A stretch of 7,083 bases of DNA from the NCBI GenBank assembly GCA_002296885.1, contig DBIH01000128.1, positions 1 to 7,083 of the forward strand, read 5' to 3'. Position numbers and translations under genes: made by a program. Under the pieces are notes generated by a model. The model was given only the letters and a program-made list of their open reading frames with translations. It did not search any database and was not told where the DNA came from. Each line of letters opens with the position of its first letter. The first letter of the stretch is position 1. The stretch comes from Flavobacterium sp. UBA807. GTDB lineage: Bacteria > Bacteroidota > Bacteroidia > Flavobacteriales > Flavobacteriaceae. Positions 1-6,093 of this stretch are shown here, in pieces.

Positions 1-435
1 GACATTGAAGGAACTCAGGGCGATGCAACTTTACGATCAAACATGAATTGGGACGACATCGTAAATAATCCTTCAACAAAAGAAGTTGTATCGCACTGGC
101 AGAAATTAGGCTTGTTCCGAAAAAACCATTCGGCAATCGGAGCCGGTGTCCATACTCAAATTTCGGCCTCGCCTTATGTGTTCAGCAGAATATTTACTAA
201 AGGAAAATTTACTGATAAAGTTGTTATTGGTTTGGATTTAGGTCAAGGTGAAAAAAGCATTCCTGTCGGAACGGTTTTTCCAAACGGAACGGTTTTGAGA
301 GATGCTTATTCGGGTAAAGTCGTAGTAGTTTTCAATGGAAAAGTCACTATAAATTCTCCATATAGCATTATTTTACTTGAGTTTTCAAGAGAAACACCAG
401 TAGGAAAAGTTCCTAACCATGTCAAATACAAATAA
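1..435 (+). CDS. Alpha-amylase family glycosyl hydrolase (GH13), C-terminal fragment
   Basis: This is the last 144 codons of a gene whose 5' part lies outside the window. The frame is open from base 1, and the Met codon at 43 is internal because the residues before it (DIEGTQGDATLRSN) continue the family pattern. In GH13 amylases the end of the catalytic barrel reads roughly GDE, a variable stretch, then EGTQGDATLRS and MNWDD, followed by a helix resembling HWQKLGLFRKNHSAIGAG. The remaining ~90 residues are a beta-rich domain (VVIGLDLGQGEKSIPVGTV, then GKVVVVFNGKVTI), typical of the small C-terminal domain of alpha-amylases. The enzyme would hydrolyse alpha-1,4-glucan bonds. The catalytic residues and any signal peptide are upstream, so activity and location cannot be judged. 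Family assignment is fairly secure, but exact specificity is unknown. The next gene starts 23 bp after the stop on the same strand, so co-transcription is possible. Confidence 0.8.
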   Translation, partial: DIEGTQGDATLRSNMNWDDIVNNPSTKEVVSHWQKLGLFRKNHSAIGAGVHTQISASPYVFSRIFTKGKFTDKVVIGLDLGQGEKSIPVGTVFPNGTVLRDAYSGKVVVVFNGKVTINSPYSIILLEFSRETPVGKVPNHVKYK

Positions 436-458
436 GTTACTTCACAAAAAAGTACACA

Positions 459-1118
459 ATGCTAAAAATAGGCCATCGCGGCGCAAAAGGTTATGTTGCA
501 GAGAACACTTTAGCTTCTTTCCAGAAAGCAATTGACCTGAACGTTGACGGCATCGAGCTTGATGTTTATTTGTGCAAATCGGGTGAATTGGTCGTCATCC
601 ATGACGATACTATCGACCGAACTACATCGGGGAAAGGCTTTGTAAAAGATTTTTCTGCACAGGATTTAGCAACATTTGGAATTCCGACTTTAGCATCTGT
701 TTTTGAATTGGTAAATCGAAAATGCTTTATCAATGTCGAACTCAAAGCCTATGAAACTGCTGACAAAGTTGCCGAACTTATCGAGCATTTTGTTTCTGAA
801 AAGAATTGGGATTATGCCGATTTTGTAGTTTCGAGTTTCGATTGGAATGCATTACAGCAGGTTCATTTCCTGAATGATAAAATCAGAATTGGAGTTTTAA
901 CCAATACCGATTTGGATTTGGCAATGGCTTTCGCCAAATTCATAAAAGCCTATTCGGTTCATCCCTATTATCATTTGCTGACAACCAAAAATGTCCGGCA
1001 AATGCAATCAAAAAAATTTAAAATCTATCCCTGGACCGTCAATGAGCCCGAAGATATTATCTTTGTAAAATCGTTACAGGTTGACGGCATCATTTCCGAT
1101 TTTCTAGACAGAATATGA
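459..1118 (+). CDS. Glycerophosphodiester phosphodiesterase (GDPD, UgpQ-like, cytosolic)
   Basis: The 219-residue protein is predicted to hydrolyse deacylated phospholipids (glycerophosphodiesters) to glycerol-3-phosphate and an alcohol. The family signature is clear. HRG at residues 6-8 starts the first strand of the TIM barrel and is followed by E15-N16-T17. The metal-binding pair E33 and D35 lies in GIELDVYL, and H48 lies in VVIHDDTIDRTTSGKG. A further acidic/lysine pair is E94 and K96 in INVELK. The C-terminal WTVNEPED and DGIISDFLD segments match the end of the barrel. The length fits the short single-domain cytosolic class, and there is no signal peptide or membrane helix. Start 459 is chosen because Met1 sits five residues before HRG, as is usual in this class. 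No Shine-Dalgarno site is present. The stop codon overlaps the start of the next gene (ATGA), suggesting translational coupling. Substrate preference cannot be inferred. Confidence 0.92.
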   Translation: MLKIGHRGAKGYVAENTLASFQKAIDLNVDGIELDVYLCKSGELVVIHDDTIDRTTSGKGFVKDFSAQDLATFGIPTLASVFELVNRKCFINVELKAYETADKVAELIEHFVSEKNWDYADFVVSSFDWNALQQVHFLNDKIRIGVLTNTDLDLAMAFAKFIKAYSVHPYYHLLTTKNVRQMQSKKFKIYPWTVNEPEDIIFVKSLQVDGIISDFLDRI

Positions 1119-2335
1119 ACTCAAACTTCGACATAATCATTGTTGGTGGCGGCGCAGCTGGTTTTTTTACGGCAATTAATGTCGTTGAAAACAATCCAAA
1201 GCTTAAAGTCGCGATTCTCGAAAGAGGCAAAACAGTTCTGGAAAAAGTCCGTATTTCAGGCGGTGGAAGATGCAATGTTACCCATGCCTGTTTTGTTCCA
1301 AATGATTTAGTGAAGTTTTATCCGCGTGGCGAAAAAGAACTGCGAGGTCCATTCCATCAATTTTGTTCGGGCGATACCATCGAATGGTTTGAACGTCATG
1401 GTGTAGAACTCAAAATTGAAGACGACGGAAGAATGTTTCCTACTTCCGATACTTCACAAACGATTATTGACTGCTTTTTATCTGCAACACAAAAATTAGG
1501 AATCCAGGTGCTGACAAGTCAAAGTGTGCAGTCCATTTTCAAAGCAGAAGACTATTGGAAAGTAGAAACCAATCACGAAACCTTTGCGTGTCAAAAACTG
1601 ATTATGACCACTGGCAGCAATCCAAAAATCTGGGAAATGATGAACGGATTAGGCCATAGTATTGTTTCTCCAGTTCCTTCCTTATTCACATTCAACATCA
1701 AAGATGCACGAATTAAGGATTTGATGGGCGTTTCGGCATTTGCCAAAGTAAAAGTCAAAGGCAGTAAACTTGAAGCAAATGGACCATTATTAATTACACA
1801 TTGGGGCATGTCAGGCCCCGGAATTTTAAGGCTTTCCGCCTGGGGTGCCAGAGAATTGTTCGATAAAAATTATCAATTTATATTGCAGGTCAATTGGATC
1901 AATGACGTTTCCTTTGAAGAAGCAATGGATACTTTAAAAGATTTAAAACAAGAGCATGCCAAGAAAGCAGTAAGCAAAAAATCTCCGTTTGAGTTCCCAA
2001 ACCGTTTGTGGGAAAGTTTGGTTTTGGCATCCAATATTAATTCTGAAACTAAATGGGCTGATTTATCCAAAAAGCAATTAACAGATTTGGCAAACCAACT
2101 TACCAATGGTGAATTTCAGGTGAATGGCAAAAGCACTTTCAAGGAAGAATTTGTAACTGCTGGCGGAATCGATTTAAAGGAAATCAACTTCAAAACCATG
2201 GGAAGCAAGCTTCATAAAAACTTATTTTTCGCGGGTGAAATTGTCAACATTGATGCCATAACCGGTGGCTTTAATTTTCAAAATGCCTGGACATCAGGGT
2301 TTATATTGGCTCGAACAATAGCGGAACATTTCTGA
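1115..2335 (+). CDS. YhiN/HI0933-family FAD-dependent oxidoreductase
   Basis: This 406-residue soluble flavoprotein belongs to the HI0933/YhiN/BaiN group (often labelled NAD(P)/FAD-dependent oxidoreductase or aminoacetone oxidase family). The N-terminal Rossmann motif GGGAAG is at residues 11-16, with the ribose-binding acidic residue E36 at the end of beta-2 (AILERG). The group-specific RISGGGRCNVTHA lies at 46-58. TTGSNP (165-170) takes the place of the usual ATGG-type strand. ITHWGMSGPGIL (227-238) and the C-terminal FAD-contact region FAGEIVNIDAITGGFNFQNA (372-391) are both intact. Length matches the family norm of roughly 400. The physiological substrate of most members is unknown; characterised relatives act on very different compounds, so no pathway is claimed. 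It overlaps the GDPD gene by 4 bp and is the last gene before a hairpin terminator 28 bp downstream. Confidence 0.9.
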   Translation: MNSNFDIIIVGGGAAGFFTAINVVENNPKLKVAILERGKTVLEKVRISGGGRCNVTHACFVPNDLVKFYPRGEKELRGPFHQFCSGDTIEWFERHGVELKIEDDGRMFPTSDTSQTIIDCFLSATQKLGIQVLTSQSVQSIFKAEDYWKVETNHETFACQKLIMTTGSNPKIWEMMNGLGHSIVSPVPSLFTFNIKDARIKDLMGVSAFAKVKVKGSKLEANGPLLITHWGMSGPGILRLSAWGARELFDKNYQFILQVNWINDVSFEEAMDTLKDLKQEHAKKAVSKKSPFEFPNRLWESLVLASNINSETKWADLSKKQLTDLANQLTNGEFQVNGKSTFKEEFVTAGGIDLKEINFKTMGSKLHKNLFFAGEIVNIDAITGGFNFQNAWTSGFILARTIAEHF

Positions 2336-2363
2336 TAATTCAATTAAAAACGTATCTGTAAAT

Positions 2364-2391
2364 AAAAGTTCCCGACTACTCGGGACTTTTT
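2364..2391. terminator. Bidirectional rho-independent terminator between convergent genes
   Basis: The sequence AAAAGTTCCCGA, loop CTAC, TCGGGACTTTTT forms a GC-centred hairpin. TCCCGA/TCGGGA is the core, extended by AGT/ACT and A/T pairs with one unpaired T in the left arm (2369-2370). On the plus strand the right arm runs into T5 (2387-2391), ending the GDPD/flavoprotein transcript. On the minus strand the A-tract at 2364-2367 becomes the U-tract, so the same hairpin ends tspO transcription 2 bp after its stop codon. Position and symmetry both support use in both directions. Confidence 0.88.
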
Positions 2392-2392
2392 A

Positions 2393-2863
2393 TTAATTCA
2401 ACCACCAAATGCTGGCATTGAGTATTGTTGCAAAGCCTACCCAGGCCAAATAAGGAAGCAATAACATTCCGGCTGTTTTATCAATTTTTTTGAAAGCAGT
2501 GTAAGTGTCATAAATCAGCAACAAAAGAACAATGATTTCAATCAATGCCAACATTGTATTATGTAGCCCGAAGAAAATATAGGACCAAAGTGCATTCAGC
2601 CCAAACTGAATCACAAAAAAACCAAGTGCTTTTTTAATTGCCTTTTCATCAGAATCACTTGTCCACACCAAACCGGCAGCAATTCCCATCATGATGTAGA
2701 GTAAAGTCCAGACTGGTGCAAAAATCCAATTGGGTGGATTGAAAAAAGGTTTGATTAAAGTCGGATACCATGTAGTTACACTATCGCGCGTCACCATTCC
2801 GGAAAGAAAACCAAGACTCACACAAACCAAAACTACTAAGACAATTTTTATAATCTTTTGCAT
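2393..2863 (-). CDS. tspO: TspO/MBR family tryptophan-rich membrane protein
   Basis: The 156-residue integral membrane protein is a bacterial homologue of the mitochondrial translocator protein. Five transmembrane segments are apparent: residues ~5-23, ~46-67, ~78-98, ~103-122 and ~134-154. The family hallmark spans residues 32-53, with W32-Y33, K38-P39, P43-P44, W46, P50 and W52 in the usual spacing. N90, W93 and F97-F98 mark TM3, and PYLAWVGFATILN (137-149) followed by WW (153-154) marks TM5. Bacterial TspO proteins bind tetrapyrroles such as protoporphyrin IX and are implicated in stress or light-dependent regulation; the role here is unknown. The start codon at 2861-2863 lies about 19 bp from a minus-strand TATCTTTG -7 element. 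The gene is monocistronic, convergent with the flavoprotein gene and divergent from mvaD. Confidence 0.95.
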   Translation of the reverse strand: MQKIIKIVLVVLVCVSLGFLSGMVTRDSVTTWYPTLIKPFFNPPNWIFAPVWTLLYIMMGIAAGLVWTSDSDEKAIKKALGFFVIQFGLNALWSYIFFGLHNTMLALIEIIVLLLLIYDTYTAFKKIDKTAGMLLLPYLAWVGFATILNASIWWLN

Positions 2864-2881
2864 AATGAATTATTTTAAGCC

Positions 2882-2889
2882 CAAAGATA
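2882..2889 (-). promoter_or_regulatory. Bacteroidota-type -7 promoter element for tspO
   Basis: CAAAGATA on the plus strand reads TATCTTTG on the minus strand, an exact match to the Bacteroidota housekeeping consensus TAnnTTTG. It lies about 19 bp upstream of the tspO ATG. A -33 TTG is not well placed: the nearest good candidate (complement of 2915-2917) leaves about 25 bp, longer than usual. The -7 call is good and the full promoter is tentative. Confidence 0.6.
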
Positions 2890-2904
2890 ACAAACCGAAA
2901 CCAG

Positions 2905-2932
2905 TTTGTTTTTGCAAAAAAAATTATCTTTG
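2905..2932 (+). promoter_or_regulatory. Bacteroidota-type promoter for the mvaD-mvk-ubiA cluster
   Basis: The -7 element TATCTTTG (2925-2932) matches TAnnTTTG exactly. A TTTG at 2905-2908 can serve as the -33 element with a 16-bp spacer, slightly shorter than the usual range. Initiation would fall near 2938, giving a leader of about 45 nt before the mvaD ATG at 2982. The segment forms an inverted pair with the tspO -7 element on the other strand. Confidence 0.65.
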
Positions 2933-2936
2933 TTAA

Positions 2937-2972
2937 CTCGAGGTCATGAGGCCGAACTGAACGAAGTTAAAT
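2937..2972 (+). repeat. Possible degenerate dispersed repeat in the mvaD leader
   Basis: The leader contains CTCGAGGTCATGAGGCCGAA followed by CTGAACGAAGT. The core ACTGAACGAAGT (2956-2967) is the reverse complement of ACTTCGTTCAGT. It shares the ACTTCG and TCAGT blocks with the repeat-like sequence inside mvaD at 3207-3233. It is far less AT-rich than the flanking leader. Assignment to the same repeat family is inference from a short match. Confidence 0.35.
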
Positions 2973-2981
2973 TTTAAATCT

Positions 2982-4112
2982 ATGCTTTCTTCCAGCAATT
3001 CGCTAAAATTTAAATCCGAAAAAGATTTCATATCAAGCATCTATTCTCCATTTGTTGAAAATGGAAATTTTGAATGGAGCGCGCCAAGTAATATAGCATT
3101 GGTAAAATATTGGGGCAAAAAGCAAAACCAAATTCCTGCTAATCCGTCCATTAGTTTTACACTGAATAACTGCAAAACGATTACCAAATTGGCTTTCGCC
3201 AAAAGAGACACTTCGACTGCGCTCAGTGTGACAAATGATCGTTTTTCATTTGATTTATTATTTGAAGGCAAACCAAAAGAAGATTTCAAGCCAAAAATCC
3301 AAAAGTTTTTGGAAAGAATAGAAATGTATTGTCCGTATCTGAAACAATACCATCTTACGATTGACACCAAAAATACTTTTCCTCACAGCTCCGGAATTGC
3401 CTCTTCCGCTTCGGGAATGGCCGCTTTGTCAATGAATATCATGAGTTTGGAAAAAGCAATAAATCCCGAAATGACTAATGACTATTTTTACCAAAAAGCA
3501 TCATTCTTAGCGCGATTAGGTTCGGGAAGTGCCTGCCGAAGTGTAAAAGGAAGCGTTGTGGTTTGGGGAAATCATGCCGAAATCCCGGGAAGTTCAGATT
3601 TGTTCGGCATTGAATTTCCTTCGAAAATTCATCCAAATTTCAAAAATTTTCAGGACACAATTTTGTTAGTTGACAAAGGCGAAAAACAAGTTTCTTCAAC
3701 AGTTGGACATGACTTGATGCACAATCATCCGCTTGCCGAACAACGATTTGTTCAGGCACATCAAAATTTATCCGTAATAAAAACGGTTTTGGAAAACGGG
3801 AATTTAGACGAATTCATCAAAATTGTCGAAAGCGAGGCATTGACGCTGCATGCAATGATGATGACTTCGATGCCTTATTTTATTTTAATGAAACCCAATA
3901 CTTTGGAAATCATAAATAAGATTTGGAAATTTAGAAACGAGACCAAAATTCCTGTGTGTTTTACCTTAGATGCAGGAGCAAACGTACATGTTTTATATCC
4001 CGAAAACGTTATAGAAACCGTTTTGCAATTTATTAAGGACGAATTAGTTGGCTATTGTCAAAATGGTCAGTATATTTGCGATGTAATTGGAACAGGATCA
4101 ATTAAATTATGA
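2982..4112 (+). CDS. mvaD: Diphosphomevalonate decarboxylase
   Basis: This GHMP-superfamily enzyme (376 residues) performs the ATP-dependent decarboxylation of mevalonate 5-diphosphate to isopentenyl diphosphate, the last step of the classical mevalonate pathway, in the cytosol. Diagnostic motifs are APSNIALVKYWGK (34-46), PANPSISFTLNN (52-63), the phosphate-binding loop FPHSSGIASSASGMAAL (133-149), GSGSACRS (180-187, with the substrate-binding Arg) and DAGANVHVLY (330-339), whose D330 aligns with the catalytic Asp. The SACRS and DAG motifs separate it from ordinary GHMP kinases. No other in-frame Met occurs before residue 115, so the start at 2982 is the only workable one. It is slightly longer than many bacterial homologues, partly through residues 76-84, which are encoded by a repeat-like 27-bp sequence. 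Its stop overlaps the mevalonate kinase start (ATGA), indicating a coupled operon. Confidence 0.95.
   Translation: MLSSSNSLKFKSEKDFISSIYSPFVENGNFEWSAPSNIALVKYWGKKQNQIPANPSISFTLNNCKTITKLAFAKRDTSTALSVTNDRFSFDLLFEGKPKEDFKPKIQKFLERIEMYCPYLKQYHLTIDTKNTFPHSSGIASSASGMAALSMNIMSLEKAINPEMTNDYFYQKASFLARLGSGSACRSVKGSVVVWGNHAEIPGSSDLFGIEFPSKIHPNFKNFQDTILLVDKGEKQVSSTVGHDLMHNHPLAEQRFVQAHQNLSVIKTVLENGNLDEFIKIVESEALTLHAMMMTSMPYFILMKPNTLEIINKIWKFRNETKIPVCFTLDAGANVHVLYPENVIETVLQFIKDELVGYCQNGQYICDVIGTGSIKL
3207..3233 (+). repeat. Dispersed-repeat-like 27-bp sequence inside mvaD
   Basis: The segment runs GACACTTCGACTGCGC then TCAGTGTGACA. It resembles the CTTCGACT-n-CGCTCAGTGTGAC repeats I remember as common in intergenic DNA of flavobacteria and other bacteria. 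Its ends carry the short inverted pair ACACT/AGTGT. It occupies exactly nine codons (residues 76-84, DTSTALSVT) between the conserved KTITKLAF region and FSFDLLFEGKP, so the reading frame is kept. That it is an inserted copy is inference; the sequence match is from memory, not from a search. Confidence 0.55.
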
Positions 4113-5047
4113 AAGGACCATTATTCTACTCAAAAATTCTTCTATTCGGAGAATACGGAATTATAAAAGATTCTAAAGGTTTATCTATTCCCTATAATTT
4201 TTACAATGGCGCGCTGAAAGTGGATGAAAATCCATCGCAGGAAGCTATTAAATCGAACGCAAGCCTTAAAAAGTTTGTTACTTATTTGGAACAATTACAA
4301 ACCGATCAGCCTAATCTTGTGACTTTCAACTTAGAAGCTCTAAAAGCGGATGTAGAAAGAGGAATGTATTTCGATTCAAGCATACCGCAAGGTTACGGCG
4401 TTGGAAGCAGCGGTGCTTTAGTTGCTGCAATTTATGACAAATATGCCAACCATAAAATCACCGTTTTAGAAAACCTTACCCGGGAAAAATTATTTCAGCT
4501 TAAAGCAATTTTTTCTCAAATGGAATCGTTCTTCCACGGAAAAAGCTCTGGTCTTGATCCTTTAAACAGTTATCTGAGCATTCCAATCCTTATCAATTCA
4601 AAAGATAACATTGAAGCAACCGGAATTCCATCGCAAAGTGCTACCGGAAAAGGTGCCGTATTTTTGCTTGATTCGGGAATCGTTGGCGAGACCGCTCCAA
4701 TGGTCAATATTTTCATGGAAAATCTTAAAGAGGAAGGTTTCCGCAAAATGCTGAAAACCCAATTTGTAAAATATACCGATGCCTGTGTGGAAAATTTCCT
4801 TGGCGGAGACATCAAATCTCTTTTCAAAAACACCAAACAACTTTCCAAAGTTGTTTTGAATAACTTCAAGCCAATGATACCTGAAAAATTTCATGGAGTA
4901 TGGCAACGCGGAATCGACACTAACGATTATTACTTAAAACTTTGTGGTTCTGGTGGTGGCGGTTATATTCTTGGTTTTACTGAAGATTTAGAAAAAGCGA
5001 AACAGTCTTTAAAAGATTATAAACTGGAAGTAGTATACCAGTTTTAA
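4109..5047 (+). CDS. mvk: Mevalonate kinase (GHMP family)
   Basis: The 312-residue cytosolic kinase would phosphorylate mevalonate to 5-phosphomevalonate using ATP. All three GHMP motifs are present: motif 1 as YSKILLFGEYG (7-17, including K8 and E15), motif 2 as the nucleotide-binding loop PQGYGVGSSGAL (93-104), and motif 3 as KLCGSGGGGYILGF (277-290). ESFFHGKSSGLDPLNSYLS (139-157) is the mevalonate-kinase-type active-site segment, with D150 as the likely catalytic base. This favours mevalonate kinase over phosphomevalonate kinase, though the sequence is divergent from classical enzymes and other GHMP kinases cannot be fully excluded. It overlaps mvaD by 4 bp, and the ubiA-type gene follows after 13 bp. 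Phosphomevalonate kinase, needed between the two enzymes, is not in the window. Confidence 0.88.
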   Translation: MKGPLFYSKILLFGEYGIIKDSKGLSIPYNFYNGALKVDENPSQEAIKSNASLKKFVTYLEQLQTDQPNLVTFNLEALKADVERGMYFDSSIPQGYGVGSSGALVAAIYDKYANHKITVLENLTREKLFQLKAIFSQMESFFHGKSSGLDPLNSYLSIPILINSKDNIEATGIPSQSATGKGAVFLLDSGIVGETAPMVNIFMENLKEEGFRKMLKTQFVKYTDACVENFLGGDIKSLFKNTKQLSKVVLNNFKPMIPEKFHGVWQRGIDTNDYYLKLCGSGGGGYILGFTEDLEKAKQSLKDYKLEVVYQF

Positions 5048-5060
5048 TTTTTTTTGCAAA

Positions 5061-5978
5061 ATGTTAAGCCGAAAAACCAAACACTTATTGTTGAAAATCA
5101 TCAGCATGTTTTCTGTGGTTCGCGGTTATAACATTCCCATCATCGCTCTGGCACAATATTTATCCGCCATATTCATTCTTGCTCCCGAAAAGCGTGCACT
5201 CGATGTTTTGCTCGATTTTAATCTGTTTTTTATTGTATTGCTTTCCGGTTTGACAATCGCTTCAGGTTACATCATCAACAACTTTTACGACAGCAAAAAA
5301 GACCTGATCAATCGCCCAAACAAATCAAAACTCGACCGATTAGTCAGTCAAAAAACAAAGCTGCAGGTTTATTTTTCAGTCAATTTCATTGTTTTTTTGC
5401 TGGCGTTTTTTGTATCATTCCGCGCAGTCTTATTCTTTTCGGCCTACATTTTCCTGATTTGGTTTTACTCACACAAGCTCAAAAAAATATTAATAATCGG
5501 AAATTTAACCGCTGCATTCTTAGCAGTACTGCCATTTTTTGCGATTTTATTGTATTACAAAAACCTCTACCCTCAAATTTTCGCACACGCCACATTTCTG
5601 TTCTTATTGCTGTTAATTCGTGAAATGATAAAGGATTTGGAAAACATCAAAGGCGATATCGCCAACGGTTACCAAACCATTCCCGTAGTTTTTGGCGAAC
5701 CGTTTTCCAAAAAAATCATCACACTACTCACCATTTCCACCATAATCCCAATTTACTTCCTGATAGAAATATTCGAAGTCCGCTACATGGATATTTACTT
5801 TTATGTGAGCATGATTATCCTGATTTTCTTCTTGCTCAAACTTTGGAAATCGAATTCAAAAACCGACTATCTCCTGCTTCACAATATCCTGAAATCACTT
5901 GTAGTTTCGGGCGTTTTCTGCATCATACTGATCAATCCCGAAGTACTCATACACGGCAAAAGACTATTGCGTTTGTAA
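5061..5978 (+). CDS. UbiA-family prenyltransferase, possibly geranylgeranylglycerol-phosphate geranylgeranyltransferase
   Basis: This polytopic membrane protein (305 residues, about 8-9 hydrophobic segments) belongs to the UbiA superfamily, which transfers a polyprenyl group from its diphosphate to an acceptor. The first Asp-rich motif is NNFYDSKKDLINRPNK (73-88; D77 and D81 kept, Asn74 where NDxxDxxxD has Asp). The second is REMIKDLENIKGD (187-199; D192 and D199 kept, Asn195 where many members have Asp). It is followed by YQTIPVVFG (204-212), typical of the group. Flavobacterial homologues next to mevalonate genes are commonly annotated as the archaeal-type enzyme that adds the second geranylgeranyl chain in ether lipids; that acceptor assignment is inference. 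Menaquinone, heme O or another acceptor is possible. It lies 13 bp after mvk and probably ends that operon. Confidence 0.85.
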   Translation: MLSRKTKHLLLKIISMFSVVRGYNIPIIALAQYLSAIFILAPEKRALDVLLDFNLFFIVLLSGLTIASGYIINNFYDSKKDLINRPNKSKLDRLVSQKTKLQVYFSVNFIVFLLAFFVSFRAVLFFSAYIFLIWFYSHKLKKILIIGNLTAAFLAVLPFFAILLYYKNLYPQIFAHATFLFLLLLIREMIKDLENIKGDIANGYQTIPVVFGEPFSKKIITLLTISTIIPIYFLIEIFEVRYMDIYFYVSMIILIFFLLKLWKSNSKTDYLLLHNILKSLVVSGVFCIILINPEVLIHGKRLLRL

Positions 5979-5984
5979 ATCAGG

Positions 5985-6085
5985 AGCGGACGTAATTGCA
6001 ATCTTTCACTACTCTTCCCGCTTTCCACTATATCTTTTTCTTTGACAAGAAAAAGGATGCCGTTCCAATCGGGGCTAAAAACAAC
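5985..6085 (-). repeat. Flavobacterial-type degenerate intergenic element
   Basis: Read on the minus strand, this noncoding stretch begins TTAGCCCCGATTGGAACGGC (6078-6059) and continues with ATCCTTTTTC, a small hairpin and GATATAGTGGAAAGCGGGA (6034-6016). It ends near GATTGCAATTACGTCCGC. This pattern of AGCCCCGAT, a CGGCATCCTTTTT segment and GGAAAGCGGGA matches, from memory, a recurrent degenerate element found between genes in Flavobacterium genomes. No ORF is credible here. Its function is unknown to me; it could be a repeat relic or a 3'-end processing or termination structure. The remainder of the 158-bp gap holds the promoter of the next gene. Confidence 0.5.
6034..6055. other. Perfect AT-rich hairpin
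   Basis: CTTTTTCTT, loop TGAC, AAGAAAAAG is a perfect 9-bp inverted repeat 55 bp after the UbiA-family stop codon. It sits inside the degenerate intergenic element. It lacks a GC-rich stem and has no U-tract after it on either strand, so it is not a textbook intrinsic terminator, although it is in the right place to shape the 3' end of the mvaD-mvk-ubiA transcript. Confidence 0.5.
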
Positions 6086-6093
6086 CCATAGTT

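Noticed and set aside
43..435. A complete 130-residue gene starting at the Met codon at 43
   Set aside because: The frame is open to base 1 and residues before Met are conserved in GH13 amylases, so this is the 3' end of a longer gene, not a small protein.
1090..1275. Minus-strand frame at the GDPD/flavoprotein junction
   Set aside because: It is opposite the conserved GGGAAG and RISGGGRCN coding segments, so its length is explained by the plus-strand constraint.
2730..2936. 68-codon plus-strand frame antisense to the 5' end of tspO
   Set aside because: It runs across tspO and the divergent promoter, has no domain resemblance, and its C-terminal part is translation of promoter sequence.
3041..3370. 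109-codon open frame on the minus strand inside mvaD
   Set aside because: It lies entirely opposite a strongly conserved enzyme, has no recognisable motif and has no promoter element before it; it is a shadow frame.
4570..4906. Two overlapping minus-strand open frames (99 and 102 codons) inside mvk
   Set aside because: They overlap each other in different frames opposite a conserved kinase and their products look like random translation.
6034..6055. Hairpin after the UbiA gene as a classical intrinsic terminator
   Set aside because: The stem is only A/T with a few G-C pairs and no U-tract follows on either strand; kept as a structure only.
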